Source of the DNA: Clostridia bacterium
Lineage (GTDB): Bacteria; Bacillota; Clostridia; Oscillospirales; Acutalibacteraceae
Assembly (NCBI GenBank): GCA_017626295.1
Contig: JAGAJB010000012.1
Location: forward strand, 1 to 64,000
Length of the DNA: 64,000 nt
Direction of reading: 5' to 3'
This document shows positions 17,830 through 27,220 of this stretch, piece by piece. Position numbers and translations under genes: made by a program. How positions within the stretch are numbered: position 1 is the first letter of the stretch; each line of letters starts with the position of its first letter. The notes beneath the pieces were generated by a model. That model saw nothing but the letters and a program-made list of their open reading frames with translations. It did not search any database and was not told the DNA's origin.

Positions 17830-18933
17830 TTAGCACAGTTCTTTCAAAACAACTACTGCTTCTTCATTAGTAAAACCACCGGGGCTGTTATCAAAATTTT
17901 TCACCTGTCCCCAACGGGAGCACCATTCTTTAATTTGACTTTCTGTTGCCCCGAGATTATTAACACCGGTAAGTGTTTTAACGGTATTTATTACTTTTTC
18001 TTCATTTTCTCCTAAAATTCTAAGTAACTGATGAAATTTTTCGCACTCGTATCTTTTTGCTTTTCCTAAAAAATACGGCATTAAGGCAGTACAAGCTTTA
18101 CCGTGGGGAATATTGAAGTTTTCTGTTAATATATATCCTACTGTATGGGGAAATGCCGCACCGCAGATGTTAAGTTCGATCCCTGCAAACACCGAGCCGT
18201 AATAAAGGTCATCCCTTACTTCCTCGGTCAAAGTTTCGTTTTTTAAAAGTTCTTTAAGTCCTTTGTAAATACGGGGAAGTGCAAGAGTGGCATAAACACG
18301 TGCAATTTCATCACATCTCGGTGAAAACCAACCCTCAACTGCGTGGGCAAAGGCATCTAAGGCAGTCGTAACGGTAACATCGTATCCCATAGAATACGTG
18401 TATTTTGAATCTGCAAAAACAAGTGATGCATAACAGTCAGCACCGCCAATGCTTTTTTTCTGCATTGTTTTATCGTTGGTAAGAACGCTGACACCCGTAA
18501 CCTCACTGCCTGTACCGCTTGTTGTGCCGATAAGAACAACGGGAAGTGCCTTTGAGGGAACTTTTCGTCCGTAAAGTCCGTCTATGTCAAATTCGGGGTT
18601 ACAAGCACATATACCCACAGCCTTTGAAGCGTCCAAAGGCGAACCGCCACCTATACCTATAATAAATTCAGCACCGAAATCCCTTGCCGCTTTACCGCCC
18701 TCAATTACGGTGGATACAAGGGGATTTTCTGTTATTTTATCAAAAACAGAGAATTCGATATTTAATTTTTCCAAAACACATATTACATCATCCAACGCAC
18801 CGCTTTTTTTTGCACCGCTTTTTGACGTAACAATAAGGCATTTTTTACCGAATTGGGAAAGTAAATTACCGTTATCCGAAAGGCAGTTTTTTCCGCTTAT
18901 AACTTTTGAATTAACATATAGGTTAGAATACAT
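17830..18933 (-). CDS. Iron-containing alcohol dehydrogenase
   Basis: 367 residues, cytoplasmic NAD(P)H-dependent oxidoreductase of the Fe-ADH family. The N-terminal dinucleotide fold has GIGGGSPLDASKA and TSGTGSEVT. The metal ligands are all present: Asp and His in LDAFAHAVEG, His in FPHTVGY and His in IPHGKAC. It probably reduces an aldehyde to an alcohol as an electron sink, but substrates differ widely within the family. I use ATG 18933 at good distance from GGGAG rather than the TTG three codons upstream, which abuts it. Single gene, divergent from the rnf operon. Confidence 0.9.
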   Translation of the reverse strand: MYSNLYVNSKVISGKNCLSDNGNLLSQFGKKCLIVTSKSGAKKSGALDDVICVLEKLNIEFSVFDKITENPLVSTVIEGGKAARDFGAEFIIGIGGGSPLDASKAVGICACNPEFDIDGLYGRKVPSKALPVVLIGTTSGTGSEVTGVSVLTNDKTMQKKSIGGADCYASLVFADSKYTYSMGYDVTVTTALDAFAHAVEGWFSPRCDEIARVYATLALPRIYKGLKELLKNETLTEEVRDDLYYGSVFAGIELNICGAAFPHTVGYILTENFNIPHGKACTALMPYFLGKAKRYECEKFHQLLRILGENEEKVINTVKTLTGVNNLGATESQIKEWCSRWGQVKNFDNSPGGFTNEEAVVVLKELC

Positions 18934-18999
18934 AAATTTCAACTCCCACTTTCTACATACAGATACAATATTTATATATAATTATATATCAAATTATAG

Positions 19000-19028
19000 T
19001 TGAAAAAGCAAGTATTGTGTTGTATAAT
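19000..19028 (+). promoter_or_regulatory. Promoter of the rnf operon
   Basis: TTGAAA (19000-19005), 17 bases, TATAAT (19023-19028), about 80 bases before the first gene. Confidence 0.8.
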
Positions 19029-19111
19029 ATCGTTGGTTAAATTTACTCAAAAACCTATACATTTTGATAAAAAGTTAACAAAGATAAACAAAAAAGCAAG
19101 GAAGATACGTT

Positions 19112-19501
19112 ATGAATAATTCAGAACGCCGTCTTTTAAGAATTACGGACGTTTTAATTATCGTCGTTGTGGCGGTTGTGGGTTTAGCGTTATTTTTCGG
19201 CGGTAAAACCGGTAACGGTAACCCTGTTGCAGTGATTACCGTAGACGGTGAAGAAACCCGACGTATAGACCTTACTTCCGCAGAGAATGAAATAATCACA
19301 CTTAACACTTTGCCCGAAGTCACTTTAGAAATTAAAGATTCAAAAATACGTTTTGTTAATTCACTTTGTCCCGATAAAACTTGTGAAAAAAGCGGTTTTT
19401 TAAGTGAGGTCGGTGATACTGCCGCCTGTGTTCCTGCAAAAACAGTTGTAACTATTACAGGCGACGGCAATTCTTCGGATATTGATGCTGTTGCAGGTTG
19501 A
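19112..19501 (+). CDS. NusG domain II-like membrane-anchored protein
   Basis: 129 residues. One N-terminal transmembrane helix (~12-30) precedes a small beta domain of the NusG-II type, with VAVITVDGEE, CPDKTCEKSG and ACVPAKTVV. Two conserved Cys lie in the CPDKTC segment. Proteins of this type often stand with a Gx transporter ahead of rnf genes in Clostridia; the exact role is unknown to me. Start ATG behind AAGGAAG. First gene of the operon; the next gene starts 13 bases after its stop. Confidence 0.8.
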   Translation: MNNSERRLLRITDVLIIVVVAVVGLALFFGGKTGNGNPVAVITVDGEETRRIDLTSAENEIITLNTLPEVTLEIKDSKIRFVNSLCPDKTCEKSGFLSEVGDTAACVPAKTVVTITGDGNSSDIDAVAG

Positions 19502-19514
19502 AAGGAGCGTCACC

Positions 19515-20063
19515 TTGAATAAAGAAAAAGCCAAGAAAGTCGCTCTTTTAGGTATGTTCTGCGCTCTGGCAATGGCTATTTCGTTTTTAGAGTCCTTAAT
19601 ACCGCCCTTAATCCCCGTGCCGGGTGTAAAACCGGGCTTTTCAAATATAGTAACAATGTTCTGCCTTTCGTCGTTAGGGTTCCCCTACGCATTGGCTGTT
19701 ACGTTTTTCAAAGCCACCTTCGCCTTACTCACACGCGGAGTTACTGCATTTTTTATGAGTCTTTGCGGCGGTATCTTGAGCCTTACGGTAATGGCTGTGC
19801 TTTTTAAAATTAGTGAAAAGTATTTAGGCTATATGGGTATCGGCGTTTTAAGTGCTGTTTCACATAACATAGGTCAGTTATGCGTTGCCTGTGTTATTCT
19901 CGGCAAAACCATTTTAAGCATCTCCCCCATATTACTTTTCGGGGGTATTATATGCGGTTTAATTACCGGAACTGTTTTTCGGTACACTGTTCCGGTTCTT
20001 AATAAATTAACAAAAAACCTTCCCGATTATTCGGGAAACAAGGGGTCGATAAATAAATGTTAA
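19515..20063 (+). CDS. Gx transporter family membrane protein
   Basis: 182 residues with about five hydrophobic helices. It has the family's conserved segment PPLIPVPGVKPGFSN and a MFCALAMAISFLES first helix. Older annotations call this family heptaprenyl diphosphate synthase component I; the fold is that of small-molecule ECF-like transporters, possibly for flavin or quinone-like precursors (inference). The start is TTG 19515 with AAAGGAGCG before it; an upstream in-frame ATG lies inside the preceding gene. The stop overlaps rnfC by 7 bases. Confidence 0.8.
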   Translation: MNKEKAKKVALLGMFCALAMAISFLESLIPPLIPVPGVKPGFSNIVTMFCLSSLGFPYALAVTFFKATFALLTRGVTAFFMSLCGGILSLTVMAVLFKISEKYLGYMGIGVLSAVSHNIGQLCVACVILGKTILSISPILLFGGIICGLITGTVFRYTVPVLNKLTKNLPDYSGNKGSINKC

Positions 20064-21397
20064 AACACATTGCAGGTGTGCTTTCCCCTGCCGCCAGAGG
20101 ACGCGGCGGCGTGAAGGTCGCCCACAACAAAAACACCGAAAACTGCAAAATTATAAGAATGCCTGCTCCCGAAAAGGTTGTTCTTCCTATGCAGCAGCAT
20201 ATCGGTGCGCCCTGTACACCTACGGTTAAAGTAGGTGACACGGTAAAAGTCGGTCAGGTTATAGGTGACAGTGATAAATTCATATCCGCACCCATTCACT
20301 CTTCTATTTCGGGTAAAGTTACCGCTATTGCGGATACTGTCCTTGCCAACGGCAGGCAGGCTCCCGCTGTAACTATCGAATCCGACGGCGAAATGGCTCT
20401 TTTTGAAGGTATTGAAGTACCCGTTGTCAACAATGCCGACGATTTCAGAAAAGCCGTTCGCGATTCGGGTCTTGTCGGTTTGGGCGGTGCAGGTTTCCCC
20501 AGCCACGTAAAATTTGCTCTTTCACCCGATAAACCCATTGATACAATAGTTGTTAACGCCGCGGAATGTGAACCTCACATTACGGTTGACTACCGCGAAT
20601 GTCTTGATAACACCCTTTACATCATAAGAAGCCTTATGATTATCAAAGAGTATCTTAATATCCCCCACGCAGTTATTGCCGTTGAGGATAATAAACCTGC
20701 CGCAATTGAAAAATTGCAGAAAGTTGCCGATGAAGTCGGCGACGGCAGTATTAAGGTTATGGCTCTTAAATCCCGTTATCCTCAGGGTGCAGAGAAGATG
20801 ATAGTCTACTCCGCAACAGGCAGAAAAATTCCTTTGGGAAAACTTCCTGCAGATGTAGGCGTAATAGTAATGAACGTTACAAGTACCGCTTTTATAGGCA
20901 GATACCTTGAAACAGGTAAACCGCTTGTAAGCCGTTCGCTTACCGTTGACGGCTCTGCCATTATCAAACCTCAGAACGTGCGAGTTCCCATCGGCACAAA
21001 CTTAAACGAACTCATCGATTTCTGCGGCGGTTTCAAACCTGACCTTGATAAAGTTATTGCAGGCGGTCCTATGATGGGTACTGCACTTGTAAACACCAAC
21101 GTTCCCATTATAAAAAGTTATAACGCTGTGCTTGCTTTCTCAAAAGGCACTATCCCCGAAAAACCCGACAATAACTGTATCCGTTGCGGAAGATGCAGTC
21201 AGGTTTGCCCCATGGGTCTTATGCCTACAAATATTATGCGTTCCGTAAAAGTACGTGACTTTGACGGATTAAAGCAAAGCAACGTAATCGCCTGTATGCA
21301 ATGCGGTACTTGTGCCTATGCTTGCCCCGCAGGCAGACCCTTGGTGCAGTACTTGGTATTGGCAAAAGATATGCTCAGAGAGGAAGGTGCTAAATAA
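20057..21397 (+). CDS. rnfC: Rnf complex subunit RnfC
   Basis: 446 residues. Peripheral NADH- and FMN-binding subunit of the ion-pumping ferredoxin:NAD+ oxidoreductase. The N-terminal barrel-sandwich region has MPAPEKVVLPMQQHIGAPC. The Rossmann-like NuoF part has GLGGAGFPSHVK and NAAECEPH. Two [4Fe-4S] motifs stand near the C terminus (CIRCGRCSQVCP and CMQCGTCAYACP). Overlaps the gene before it and abuts rnfD (shared base 21397). Order C-D-G-E-A-B as in clostridial operons. Confidence 0.97.
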   Translation: MLKHIAGVLSPAARGRGGVKVAHNKNTENCKIIRMPAPEKVVLPMQQHIGAPCTPTVKVGDTVKVGQVIGDSDKFISAPIHSSISGKVTAIADTVLANGRQAPAVTIESDGEMALFEGIEVPVVNNADDFRKAVRDSGLVGLGGAGFPSHVKFALSPDKPIDTIVVNAAECEPHITVDYRECLDNTLYIIRSLMIIKEYLNIPHAVIAVEDNKPAAIEKLQKVADEVGDGSIKVMALKSRYPQGAEKMIVYSATGRKIPLGKLPADVGVIVMNVTSTAFIGRYLETGKPLVSRSLTVDGSAIIKPQNVRVPIGTNLNELIDFCGGFKPDLDKVIAGGPMMGTALVNTNVPIIKSYNAVLAFSKGTIPEKPDNNCIRCGRCSQVCPMGLMPTNIMRSVKVRDFDGLKQSNVIACMQCGTCAYACPAGRPLVQYLVLAKDMLREEGAK

Positions 21398-22395
21398 TGG
21401 CTGATAATGCATTGATTCAAAAAATAAAACCAACCGTAACCGCATCTCCTCACTTTAAATCCTCCGAAACATCACAGGGTATGATGAGGGATGTTATAAT
21501 TGCCCTTGTTCCCGCACTTGCGGCATCTGTATGGTTATTCGGTCCGAGAGCATTGGTTATAAATGTTATAAGCGTTGTTTCCTGTGTTCTTTTCGAGTAC
21601 ATAACAAGAAAAATTCTTAAACGCGACAACACTATAAACGACTTAAGTGCCGTTGTTACAGGACTTTTACTTGCTTTCAACTTACCCTCAACACTTCCTT
21701 TGTGGATGATTCCCATAGGCGCTTTCGTTGCAATAGTAGTTGTTAAGCAGTTCTTCGGCGGTATCGGTCAGAACTTCGTAAACCCCGCCCTTATGGGTCG
21801 TATAATTCTTATGGTTTCATTCCCCGGTCAGATGTCATCTTGGGTAGAGCCTTACAAATGGGGCGAAAGTGTAGATGCAGTTTCAACTGCAACTCCCCTC
21901 TTTGAACTTCAGAACGGAACAGCACCTACACCCGACCTTTTAGAAATGCTCATAGGTCAGCGTGCAGGATGTTTAGGCGAAACTTGTGCTGTTGCCCTTA
22001 TTCTCGGCGGTATATATCTCCTTATAAGAAAAGTTATTTTGCCCTCTATTCCTCTTTCATTCATCGGTACCGTTGCAGTATTTATGTTAATTGCAGGCAA
22101 AGGTGACCTTAATTACCTTGCATATAACCTCTTAGGCGGCGGTCTTCTTATAGGTGCTATATTTATGGCAACTGACTATGCAACCTGCCCCCTTACTTCA
22201 AAGGGTAAAATTATTTACGGTATCGGTTGCGGTCTTGTAGCGGCAATTATCCGTGAATTCGGCAGTTACAACGAAGGTGTATCATTTGCTATTATTCTTA
22301 TGAATCTTCTTGTTCCCCACATTGATAACCTTACAAAACTCAAGCCCTTCGGCTATATTAAAGAAAAAAAGCAGAAGGAGGCTAAAGCGGAATGA
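21397..22395 (+). CDS. rnfD: Rnf complex subunit RnfD
   Basis: 332 residues, integral membrane. It has about ten helices and a covalent-FMN motif reading STATPLFE, whose second Thr is the expected flavin attachment site (the family form is usually SGAT). FMN would be attached by an ApbE-type transferase, which is not encoded in this window. Overlaps rnfC by one base and rnfG by four bases. Confidence 0.96.
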   Translation: MADNALIQKIKPTVTASPHFKSSETSQGMMRDVIIALVPALAASVWLFGPRALVINVISVVSCVLFEYITRKILKRDNTINDLSAVVTGLLLAFNLPSTLPLWMIPIGAFVAIVVVKQFFGGIGQNFVNPALMGRIILMVSFPGQMSSWVEPYKWGESVDAVSTATPLFELQNGTAPTPDLLEMLIGQRAGCLGETCAVALILGGIYLLIRKVILPSIPLSFIGTVAVFMLIAGKGDLNYLAYNLLGGGLLIGAIFMATDYATCPLTSKGKIIYGIGCGLVAAIIREFGSYNEGVSFAIILMNLLVPHIDNLTKLKPFGYIKEKKQKEAKAE

Positions 22396-22976
22396 AAAAC
22401 AAAACCTTAAAAGAAATACTTGTTCCTGCGGTTATGTTGTTCGTTATCGCGGCTGTATGTACAGCACTCCTTGCAGGCACAAACCTTTTAACCAAAGATA
22501 AAATTGCCGAAATTGCCGTTCAGGCGGAAATGGAAGCAAAAATTGCAGTATTTTCTGATGCAAAAACTTTCTCCGACGCAAAAACCGTTGATGTAAACGG
22601 TACTTCATATACTTACTATGATGCGCAGGACGAAAACGGCAAAGTTATCGGTTACGTATTCAGCGTAACAACCAAAAGTTACGGCGGTGACCTTTCAGCA
22701 ATGGTCGGTATATCCGCTGAAACCGATAAAATCACAGGCGTAGAGATCACCGCTATCAATGATACTCCCGGCTTGGGACTTAAAGTATATAGCGAAGATT
22801 TCCTCGGTCAGTATATAGACAGAACAGGTACTATCGGTGTAAATAAAAACGAAAGCACAGATACGGAAATTAAAGCCGTTTCGGGTGCTACAATATCATC
22901 AAAAGCGGTTACTGATGCTGTTAATCAGGCATTCAGCGCATACGAAACAGTAAAGGCAGGTGGAAACAATGGCTGA
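22392..22976 (+). CDS. rnfG: Rnf complex subunit RnfG
   Basis: 194 residues. One N-terminal transmembrane helix (~10-28) is followed by an extracytoplasmic FMN-binding domain. SGATISSKAVT carries the Thr that takes covalent FMN. GIEITAINDTPGLG-like text (here VEITAINDTPGLGLK) is the family core. It passes electrons between the membrane subunits. Overlaps rnfD by 4 and rnfE by 8 bases. Confidence 0.96.
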   Translation: MKNKTLKEILVPAVMLFVIAAVCTALLAGTNLLTKDKIAEIAVQAEMEAKIAVFSDAKTFSDAKTVDVNGTSYTYYDAQDENGKVIGYVFSVTTKSYGGDLSAMVGISAETDKITGVEITAINDTPGLGLKVYSEDFLGQYIDRTGTIGVNKNESTDTEIKAVSGATISSKAVTDAVNQAFSAYETVKAGGNNG

Positions 22977-23715
22977 AAATAAATGCTCACTCAGAAAAGA
23001 GTTTACAAAAGGTCTTATTCGCGAAAATCCCGTTTTAAGACTTGTTCTCGGTACTTGTCCCACCCTTGCAACATCAACCTCAATGGTTAACGCTATCGGT
23101 ATGGGTATTGCCGCAACACTTGTTCTTGTTTGTTCAAACATTGCTATTTCCGCATTAAGAAAAGTAATTCCCGATAAAGTCAGAATTCCTGCTTATATCG
23201 TTATTATCGCCTCATTCGTTACAATTGTTCAGATGATAGTCAAAGCCTTTGTTCCGGCTCTTGACTCCGCATTAGGTGTTTTCTTACCCCTTATCGTTGT
23301 TAACTGCATTATCCTCGGCAGAGCAGAAGCATTCGCTAATAAAAACCGTGTTATCGCTTCAGCAGTTGACGGTTTAGGTATGGGTATCGGCTTCACCGCC
23401 GCCCTCTTCTGTATGGCACTTGTAAGAGAGTTTCTCGGTAACGGCACACTTTTCTCAGGCGCACAGAGTCTTTTAGGCGTGTTCGGTGACAATGTTTTAG
23501 GCGGTTTCAACGGTGTGACAATATTGAATACTCCTATGACAATATTTATTCTTCCCGCAGGCGGTTTCTTTGTTTTCGGTATTCTTATCGCTCTTGCTAA
23601 TAAAATCAGCGATAAAAAGAAACTTCCCAAAGCAGAACTTCACGGTTGTGAAAGTTGTCCCCTCGCTGCCACTTGTTCAAAAGTTGTTTCAGAAAAGGAG
23701 GAAATTAAAGTATGA
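22969..23715 (+). CDS. rnfE: Rnf complex subunit RnfE
   Basis: 248 residues, six hydrophobic helices. The N terminus reads FTKGLIRENPVLRLVLGTCP, the RnfE signature with its conserved Cys in the membrane. With RnfA it holds the [2Fe-2S] site in the membrane core. ATG 22969 is preferred over the GTG three codons upstream because GGCAGGTGG then has correct spacing. The C terminus has a Cys-containing tail (CESCPLAATC) that could bind a further metal (inference). Overlaps rnfA by 4 bases. Confidence 0.95.
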   Translation: MAENKCSLRKEFTKGLIRENPVLRLVLGTCPTLATSTSMVNAIGMGIAATLVLVCSNIAISALRKVIPDKVRIPAYIVIIASFVTIVQMIVKAFVPALDSALGVFLPLIVVNCIILGRAEAFANKNRVIASAVDGLGMGIGFTAALFCMALVREFLGNGTLFSGAQSLLGVFGDNVLGGFNGVTILNTPMTIFILPAGGFFVFGILIALANKISDKKKLPKAELHGCESCPLAATCSKVVSEKEEIKV

Positions 23716-24305
23716 CATCAACACAGATTTTCTCCGTACTCCTTACCGCTATACTTACAGAAAACTTCGTTCTCAGTAAGTTCTTAGGTATTTGCCCATT
23801 CTTAGGCGTTTCAAAGAAAGTAAATACCGCTATGGGTATGAGCGTTGCGGTTATTTTCGTTATGCTTATTTCAACCGCTGTTACTTTCCCCATTAACACA
23901 TTCCTTCAGAATAACGATTTAGGATATTTACAGACTATTGTTTGTATCCTTGTTATTGCGGCTCTCGTTCAGTTGGTTGAAATCGTTTTAAAGAAGTATA
24001 TTAAATCTCTTTATAACGCGTTAGGTATCTATCTCCCTCTTATTACAACAAACTGCGCAGTTCTCGGTGTTGTTCTTCTCAACTTCGATAACGGTTACTC
24101 TTTCGGTCTTTCAATGGTAAATACTTTAGGCGCAGGTATCGGCTTTATGGTTGCAATGCTTATTTTTGCAGGCGTCCGTTCAAGACTTGAAACTGCCGAT
24201 ATTCCCGAAGGTTTGAAAGGTCTTCCCTCAACACTTATTGCAGCATCGTTAACATCTGTATCCTTCCTCGGCTTCTCAGGTGTTATTGACGGTATTTTCG
24301 GTTAA
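23712..24305 (+). CDS. rnfA: Rnf complex subunit RnfA
   Basis: 197 residues, six hydrophobic helices. The N terminus (ILTENFVLSKFLGICPFLGV) carries the conserved Cys of RnfA. TTNCAVLGVVL is the second conserved Cys loop. It pairs with RnfE as an inverted-topology partner in the membrane. Overlaps rnfE; rnfB follows after 12 bases. Confidence 0.96.
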   Translation: MTSTQIFSVLLTAILTENFVLSKFLGICPFLGVSKKVNTAMGMSVAVIFVMLISTAVTFPINTFLQNNDLGYLQTIVCILVIAALVQLVEIVLKKYIKSLYNALGIYLPLITTNCAVLGVVLLNFDNGYSFGLSMVNTLGAGIGFMVAMLIFAGVRSRLETADIPEGLKGLPSTLIAASLTSVSFLGFSGVIDGIFG

Positions 24306-24317
24306 GGAGGAATTATA

Positions 24318-25124
24318 ATGAACGAAATATTATTACCCATCCTCCTTGTAGCAGGTATCGGTCTTGTTTTGGGCTTGGGTCTTGCCATTGCTTCAAAAGT
24401 TATGGCAGTACCTGTTGATGAAAAAGCAGAAAAAATCACCGAGGTACTCCCCGGTGCAAACTGCGGTGCTTGCGGTTTCTCAGGTTGTGCAGGTTACGCT
24501 GCGGCTCTTTCTTCAGGAAAAACTGATGCTACTAACCTCTGTGCCCCCGGCGGTAACAAAGTATCAGCAGAAATCGCCGCTATACTTGGTACTGAAGCAG
24601 GTGCAGTTCTCCCCACAGTTGCAGTTGTGCAGTGTATGGGCAACTCTTCAAACTCCGAAGATAAAATGAATTACCAGGGCGTCAGCAGTTGCCGTATGGC
24701 TTCACAGTTATTCGGCGGTGCTAAGGAATGTACATACGGTTGTTTAGGCCTTGGCGACTGTGTTGATGCTTGCGAATTTGATGCTATCCACATTTGTGAC
24801 GGTGTTGCAAGAATATCAACCATCGCTTGCCATAGTTGTAAAGCCTGCGTTAAAGCCTGTCCAAAAGGTCTTATTTCGATGTTACCGCTTAACGTGACAC
24901 AGGCTACGGTACTTTGTAAAAACCACGAGAAAGGCGCTGTGGCTCGAAAACATTGCAAATCCGCCTGTATCGGTTGTATGAAGTGCGTTAAAGCCTGCGA
25001 ACACGGTGCAGTTAAGGTTGAAAACTTCCTGGCAACCGTTGACCCCGAAAAATGTATCGGTTGCGGCAAATGTCACGAAGCCTGCCCCGTCGGTTGTATT
25101 GATTTGATTACTCCTAAAGGATAA
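24318..25124 (+). CDS. rnfB: Rnf complex subunit RnfB
   Basis: 268 residues, the ferredoxin-accepting subunit. One N-terminal helix (~5-25) is followed by a four-Cys [4Fe-4S] domain (GANCGACGFSGCAGY ... CAPGG). Then come several ferredoxin-like motifs: CLGLGDCVDAC, CHSCKACVKACP, CIGCMKCVKAC and CIGCGKCHEACP. Electrons from reduced ferredoxin enter here and reach NAD+ at RnfC while Na+ or H+ is pumped. Last gene of the operon; a strong terminator follows. Confidence 0.96.
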   Translation: MNEILLPILLVAGIGLVLGLGLAIASKVMAVPVDEKAEKITEVLPGANCGACGFSGCAGYAAALSSGKTDATNLCAPGGNKVSAEIAAILGTEAGAVLPTVAVVQCMGNSSNSEDKMNYQGVSSCRMASQLFGGAKECTYGCLGLGDCVDACEFDAIHICDGVARISTIACHSCKACVKACPKGLISMLPLNVTQATVLCKNHEKGAVARKHCKSACIGCMKCVKACEHGAVKVENFLATVDPEKCIGCGKCHEACPVGCIDLITPKG

Positions 25125-25126
25125 TA

Positions 25127-25164
25127 AAAAAACCGCTTGACCAAAAGGTCAAGCGGTTTTTTAC
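25127..25164. terminator. Bidirectional terminator after rnfB
   Basis: A 12-bp stem AACCGCTTGACC/GGTCAAGCGGTT (from 25131) with an AAAA loop, flanked by A and T runs. It also serves the convergent PAP2 gene. Confidence 0.92.
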
Positions 25165-25800
25165 TTATATAATCTTTTTATTGATTTTCTTCTCAATTGC
25201 GGGAACAACCTTCGGGAAGATAAGTTTTGTGAAAAGGAAGTAAACAATCACACCGGAAATCAAACCAATAAGTGCACCTGCAATAACATCTGTAGGATAG
25301 TGAACGTGAACATAAATTCTTGAGAAACCTACAAGTAATGAAAGAACAAAAGCGGGAATACCTATACCGAGTTCTTTCTTCTTACAACCGAGTAAGAGAG
25401 CGAATGCAGCACCGATAGATGTTGATGTGTGACCTGAGGGGAATGACCAACTGCTGCTCTTCTCAATAAGACCGGGCCAATTGTATGTATAGCCTGCGTT
25501 AGTCCAAACTGTCGGGTCAAGGTTATAGGGTCTGGGTCTTTCAATAATCTCTTTAAGGCAAAGATTATTTATAACTGATGATACTGCCAAACCTGCAAAT
25601 AACAAAATACCTAGTTTTCTGGTCTTTTTGGGAATTAACAAGCAAATGCCTAAAACGCACCAGATAATACCGGGAGTATCACCAAGATGAGTAATGAATG
25701 TCATAATAACATCAAGTACCGGATTCATAATGCTGTCAACGAACTGATAAACAGCAACATCGATATTAACAAAGAATTCGTTTAAAAAGAAATCTGCCAT
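25165..25800 (-). CDS. PAP2-family membrane phosphatase
   Basis: 211 residues, about six hydrophobic helices. All three PAP2 motifs are present: KEIIERPRP, PSGHTSTS and SRIYVHVHYPTD, with catalytic His in the second and third. Likely acts on undecaprenyl pyrophosphate or phosphatidic acid-type lipids at the outer face of the membrane; the substrate is not readable. Start ATG behind AGGAGGCAG. Single gene with its own promoter. Confidence 0.9.
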   Translation of the reverse strand: MADFFLNEFFVNIDVAVYQFVDSIMNPVLDVIMTFITHLGDTPGIIWCVLGICLLIPKKTRKLGILLFAGLAVSSVINNLCLKEIIERPRPYNLDPTVWTNAGYTYNWPGLIEKSSSWSFPSGHTSTSIGAAFALLLGCKKKELGIGIPAFVLSLLVGFSRIYVHVHYPTDVIAGALIGLISGVIVYFLFTKLIFPKVVPAIEKKINKKII

Positions 25801-25830
25801 AACTGCCTCCTGTGTTTAAAATATATGATT

Positions 25831-25859
25831 ATTTTACTATCTTATACCACAAAAGTCAA
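25831..25859 (-). promoter_or_regulatory. Promoter of the PAP2 gene
   Basis: Minus strand TTGACT (25854-25859), 17 bases, TAAAAT (25831-25836). It overlaps the end of the tuf terminator region. Confidence 0.75.
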
Positions 25860-25860
25860 C

Positions 25861-25893
25861 AAAAAAAGAGAGTAATCCGAAGATTACTCTCTC
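25861..25893 (-). terminator. tuf terminator
   Basis: An 11-bp stem AGAGAGTAATC/GATTACTCTCT with a 4-base loop is followed by TTTTTTT on the minus strand. Confidence 0.92.
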
Positions 25894-25904
25894 TGTAGGT
25901 TAAA

Positions 25905-27107
25905 TTATTCGATGATGTCTGTAACAGCACCTGAACCAACTGTTCTGCCGCCTTCACGGATAGCAAAACGAAGACCCTTTTCGATAGCGATGGGAGTGAT
26001 GAGTTCAACTGTCATTTCAACGTTATCACCGGGCATGCACATTTCTGTTCCTTCGGGAAGGAAGATAGTACCTGTAACGTCAGTTGTTCTGAAGAAGAAC
26101 TGAGGTCTGTAGTTGTTGAAGAAAGGTGTATGACGGCCACCTTCGTCTTTAGAAAGAACGTAAACCTGACCTTTGAATTTTGTGTGGGGTTTGATTGAAC
26201 CGGGTTTGCAAAGAACCTGACCACGTTCAATACCTTTTCTGTCAACACCACGAAGAAGAGCACCGATGTTGTCACCTGCTTCTGCATAGTCGAGAAGTTT
26301 GTGGAACATTTCAACACCTGTACAAACAGTCTTGCTGCTTTCTTCTTTAAGACCAACGATTTCGAGTTCGTCACCAACTTTAAGCTGACCACGTTCAACT
26401 CTACCTGTAGCAACAGTACCACGGCCTGTGATTGTGAAAACGTCTTCAACAGGCATAAGGAAGGGAAGGTCAGCCATACGGTCGGGTGTGGGGATGTAGC
26501 TGTCAACAGCTTCCATGAGTTCTACGATGGGAGCATAAACGGGATCGTTGATGTCTGTTGAATCAGACTCAAGAGCCTGGAATGCAGAACCTTTGATGAT
26601 GGGTGTATCATCGCCGGGGAATTCGTAAGAATCAAGAGTTTCACGAACTTCCATTTCAACGAGTTCGAGAAGTTCGGGGTCGTCTACGAGGTCGCATTTG
26701 TTAAGGAATACAACGATGTAGGGAACGCCAACCTGACGAGCAAGAAGAAGGTGTTCTTTAGTCTGAGCCATGGGACCGTCAGTAGCAGCGATAACAAGGA
26801 TAGCACCGTCCATCTGAGCAGCACCTGTGATCATGTTTTTGATGTAGTCGGCGCGGCCGGGGCAGTCAACGTGAGCATAGTGACGTTTGTCTGTTTCGTA
26901 CTCAACGTGAGCTGTGTTGATTGTGATACCACGTTCTCTTTCTTCGGGAGCCTTATCGATGTCTGCATAGTCTTCGAACTGTGCATAACCTCTGAGAGAA
27001 AGAGTTTTTGTGATAGCAGCTGTAAGAGTAGTTTTACCATGGTCAACGTGGCCGATTGTACCAATGTTAACATGGGGCTTAGTTCTTTCGAATTTCTGTT
27101 TAGCCAT
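25905..27107 (-). CDS. tuf: Translation elongation factor Tu
   Basis: 400 residues, the full EF-Tu length. GTPase motifs: GHVDHGKTT (P loop), DCPGRADY (G3; this copy reads GRAD where most read GHAD) and NKCDLVD (G4). It delivers aminoacyl-tRNA to the ribosome. Start ATG behind AAGGAGG. It lies 113 bases after fusA and has its own promoter, so it is at least partly uncoupled from the str operon. Confidence 0.98.
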   Translation of the reverse strand: MAKQKFERTKPHVNIGTIGHVDHGKTTLTAAITKTLSLRGYAQFEDYADIDKAPEERERGITINTAHVEYETDKRHYAHVDCPGRADYIKNMITGAAQMDGAILVIAATDGPMAQTKEHLLLARQVGVPYIVVFLNKCDLVDDPELLELVEMEVRETLDSYEFPGDDTPIIKGSAFQALESDSTDINDPVYAPIVELMEAVDSYIPTPDRMADLPFLMPVEDVFTITGRGTVATGRVERGQLKVGDELEIVGLKEESSKTVCTGVEMFHKLLDYAEAGDNIGALLRGVDRKGIERGQVLCKPGSIKPHTKFKGQVYVLSKDEGGRHTPFFNNYRPQFFFRTTDVTGTIFLPEGTEMCMPGDNVEMTVELITPIAIEKGLRFAIREGGRTVGSGAVTDIIE

Positions 27108-27150
27108 TTGGGATTTCCTCCTTTAAATTTAGCATAATTTGCACGATATA

Positions 27151-27179
27151 ATATTATCAAATATATCGTAATAATTCAA
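27151..27179 (-). promoter_or_regulatory. Separate tuf promoter
   Basis: Minus strand TTGAAT (27174-27179), 17 bases, TAATAT (27151-27156), 43 bases before the tuf start. Confidence 0.7.
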
Positions 27180-27220
27180 TAGTTTTTTGAAAAATCTTAA
27201 ATAACAAAACCGTAGTTTAA

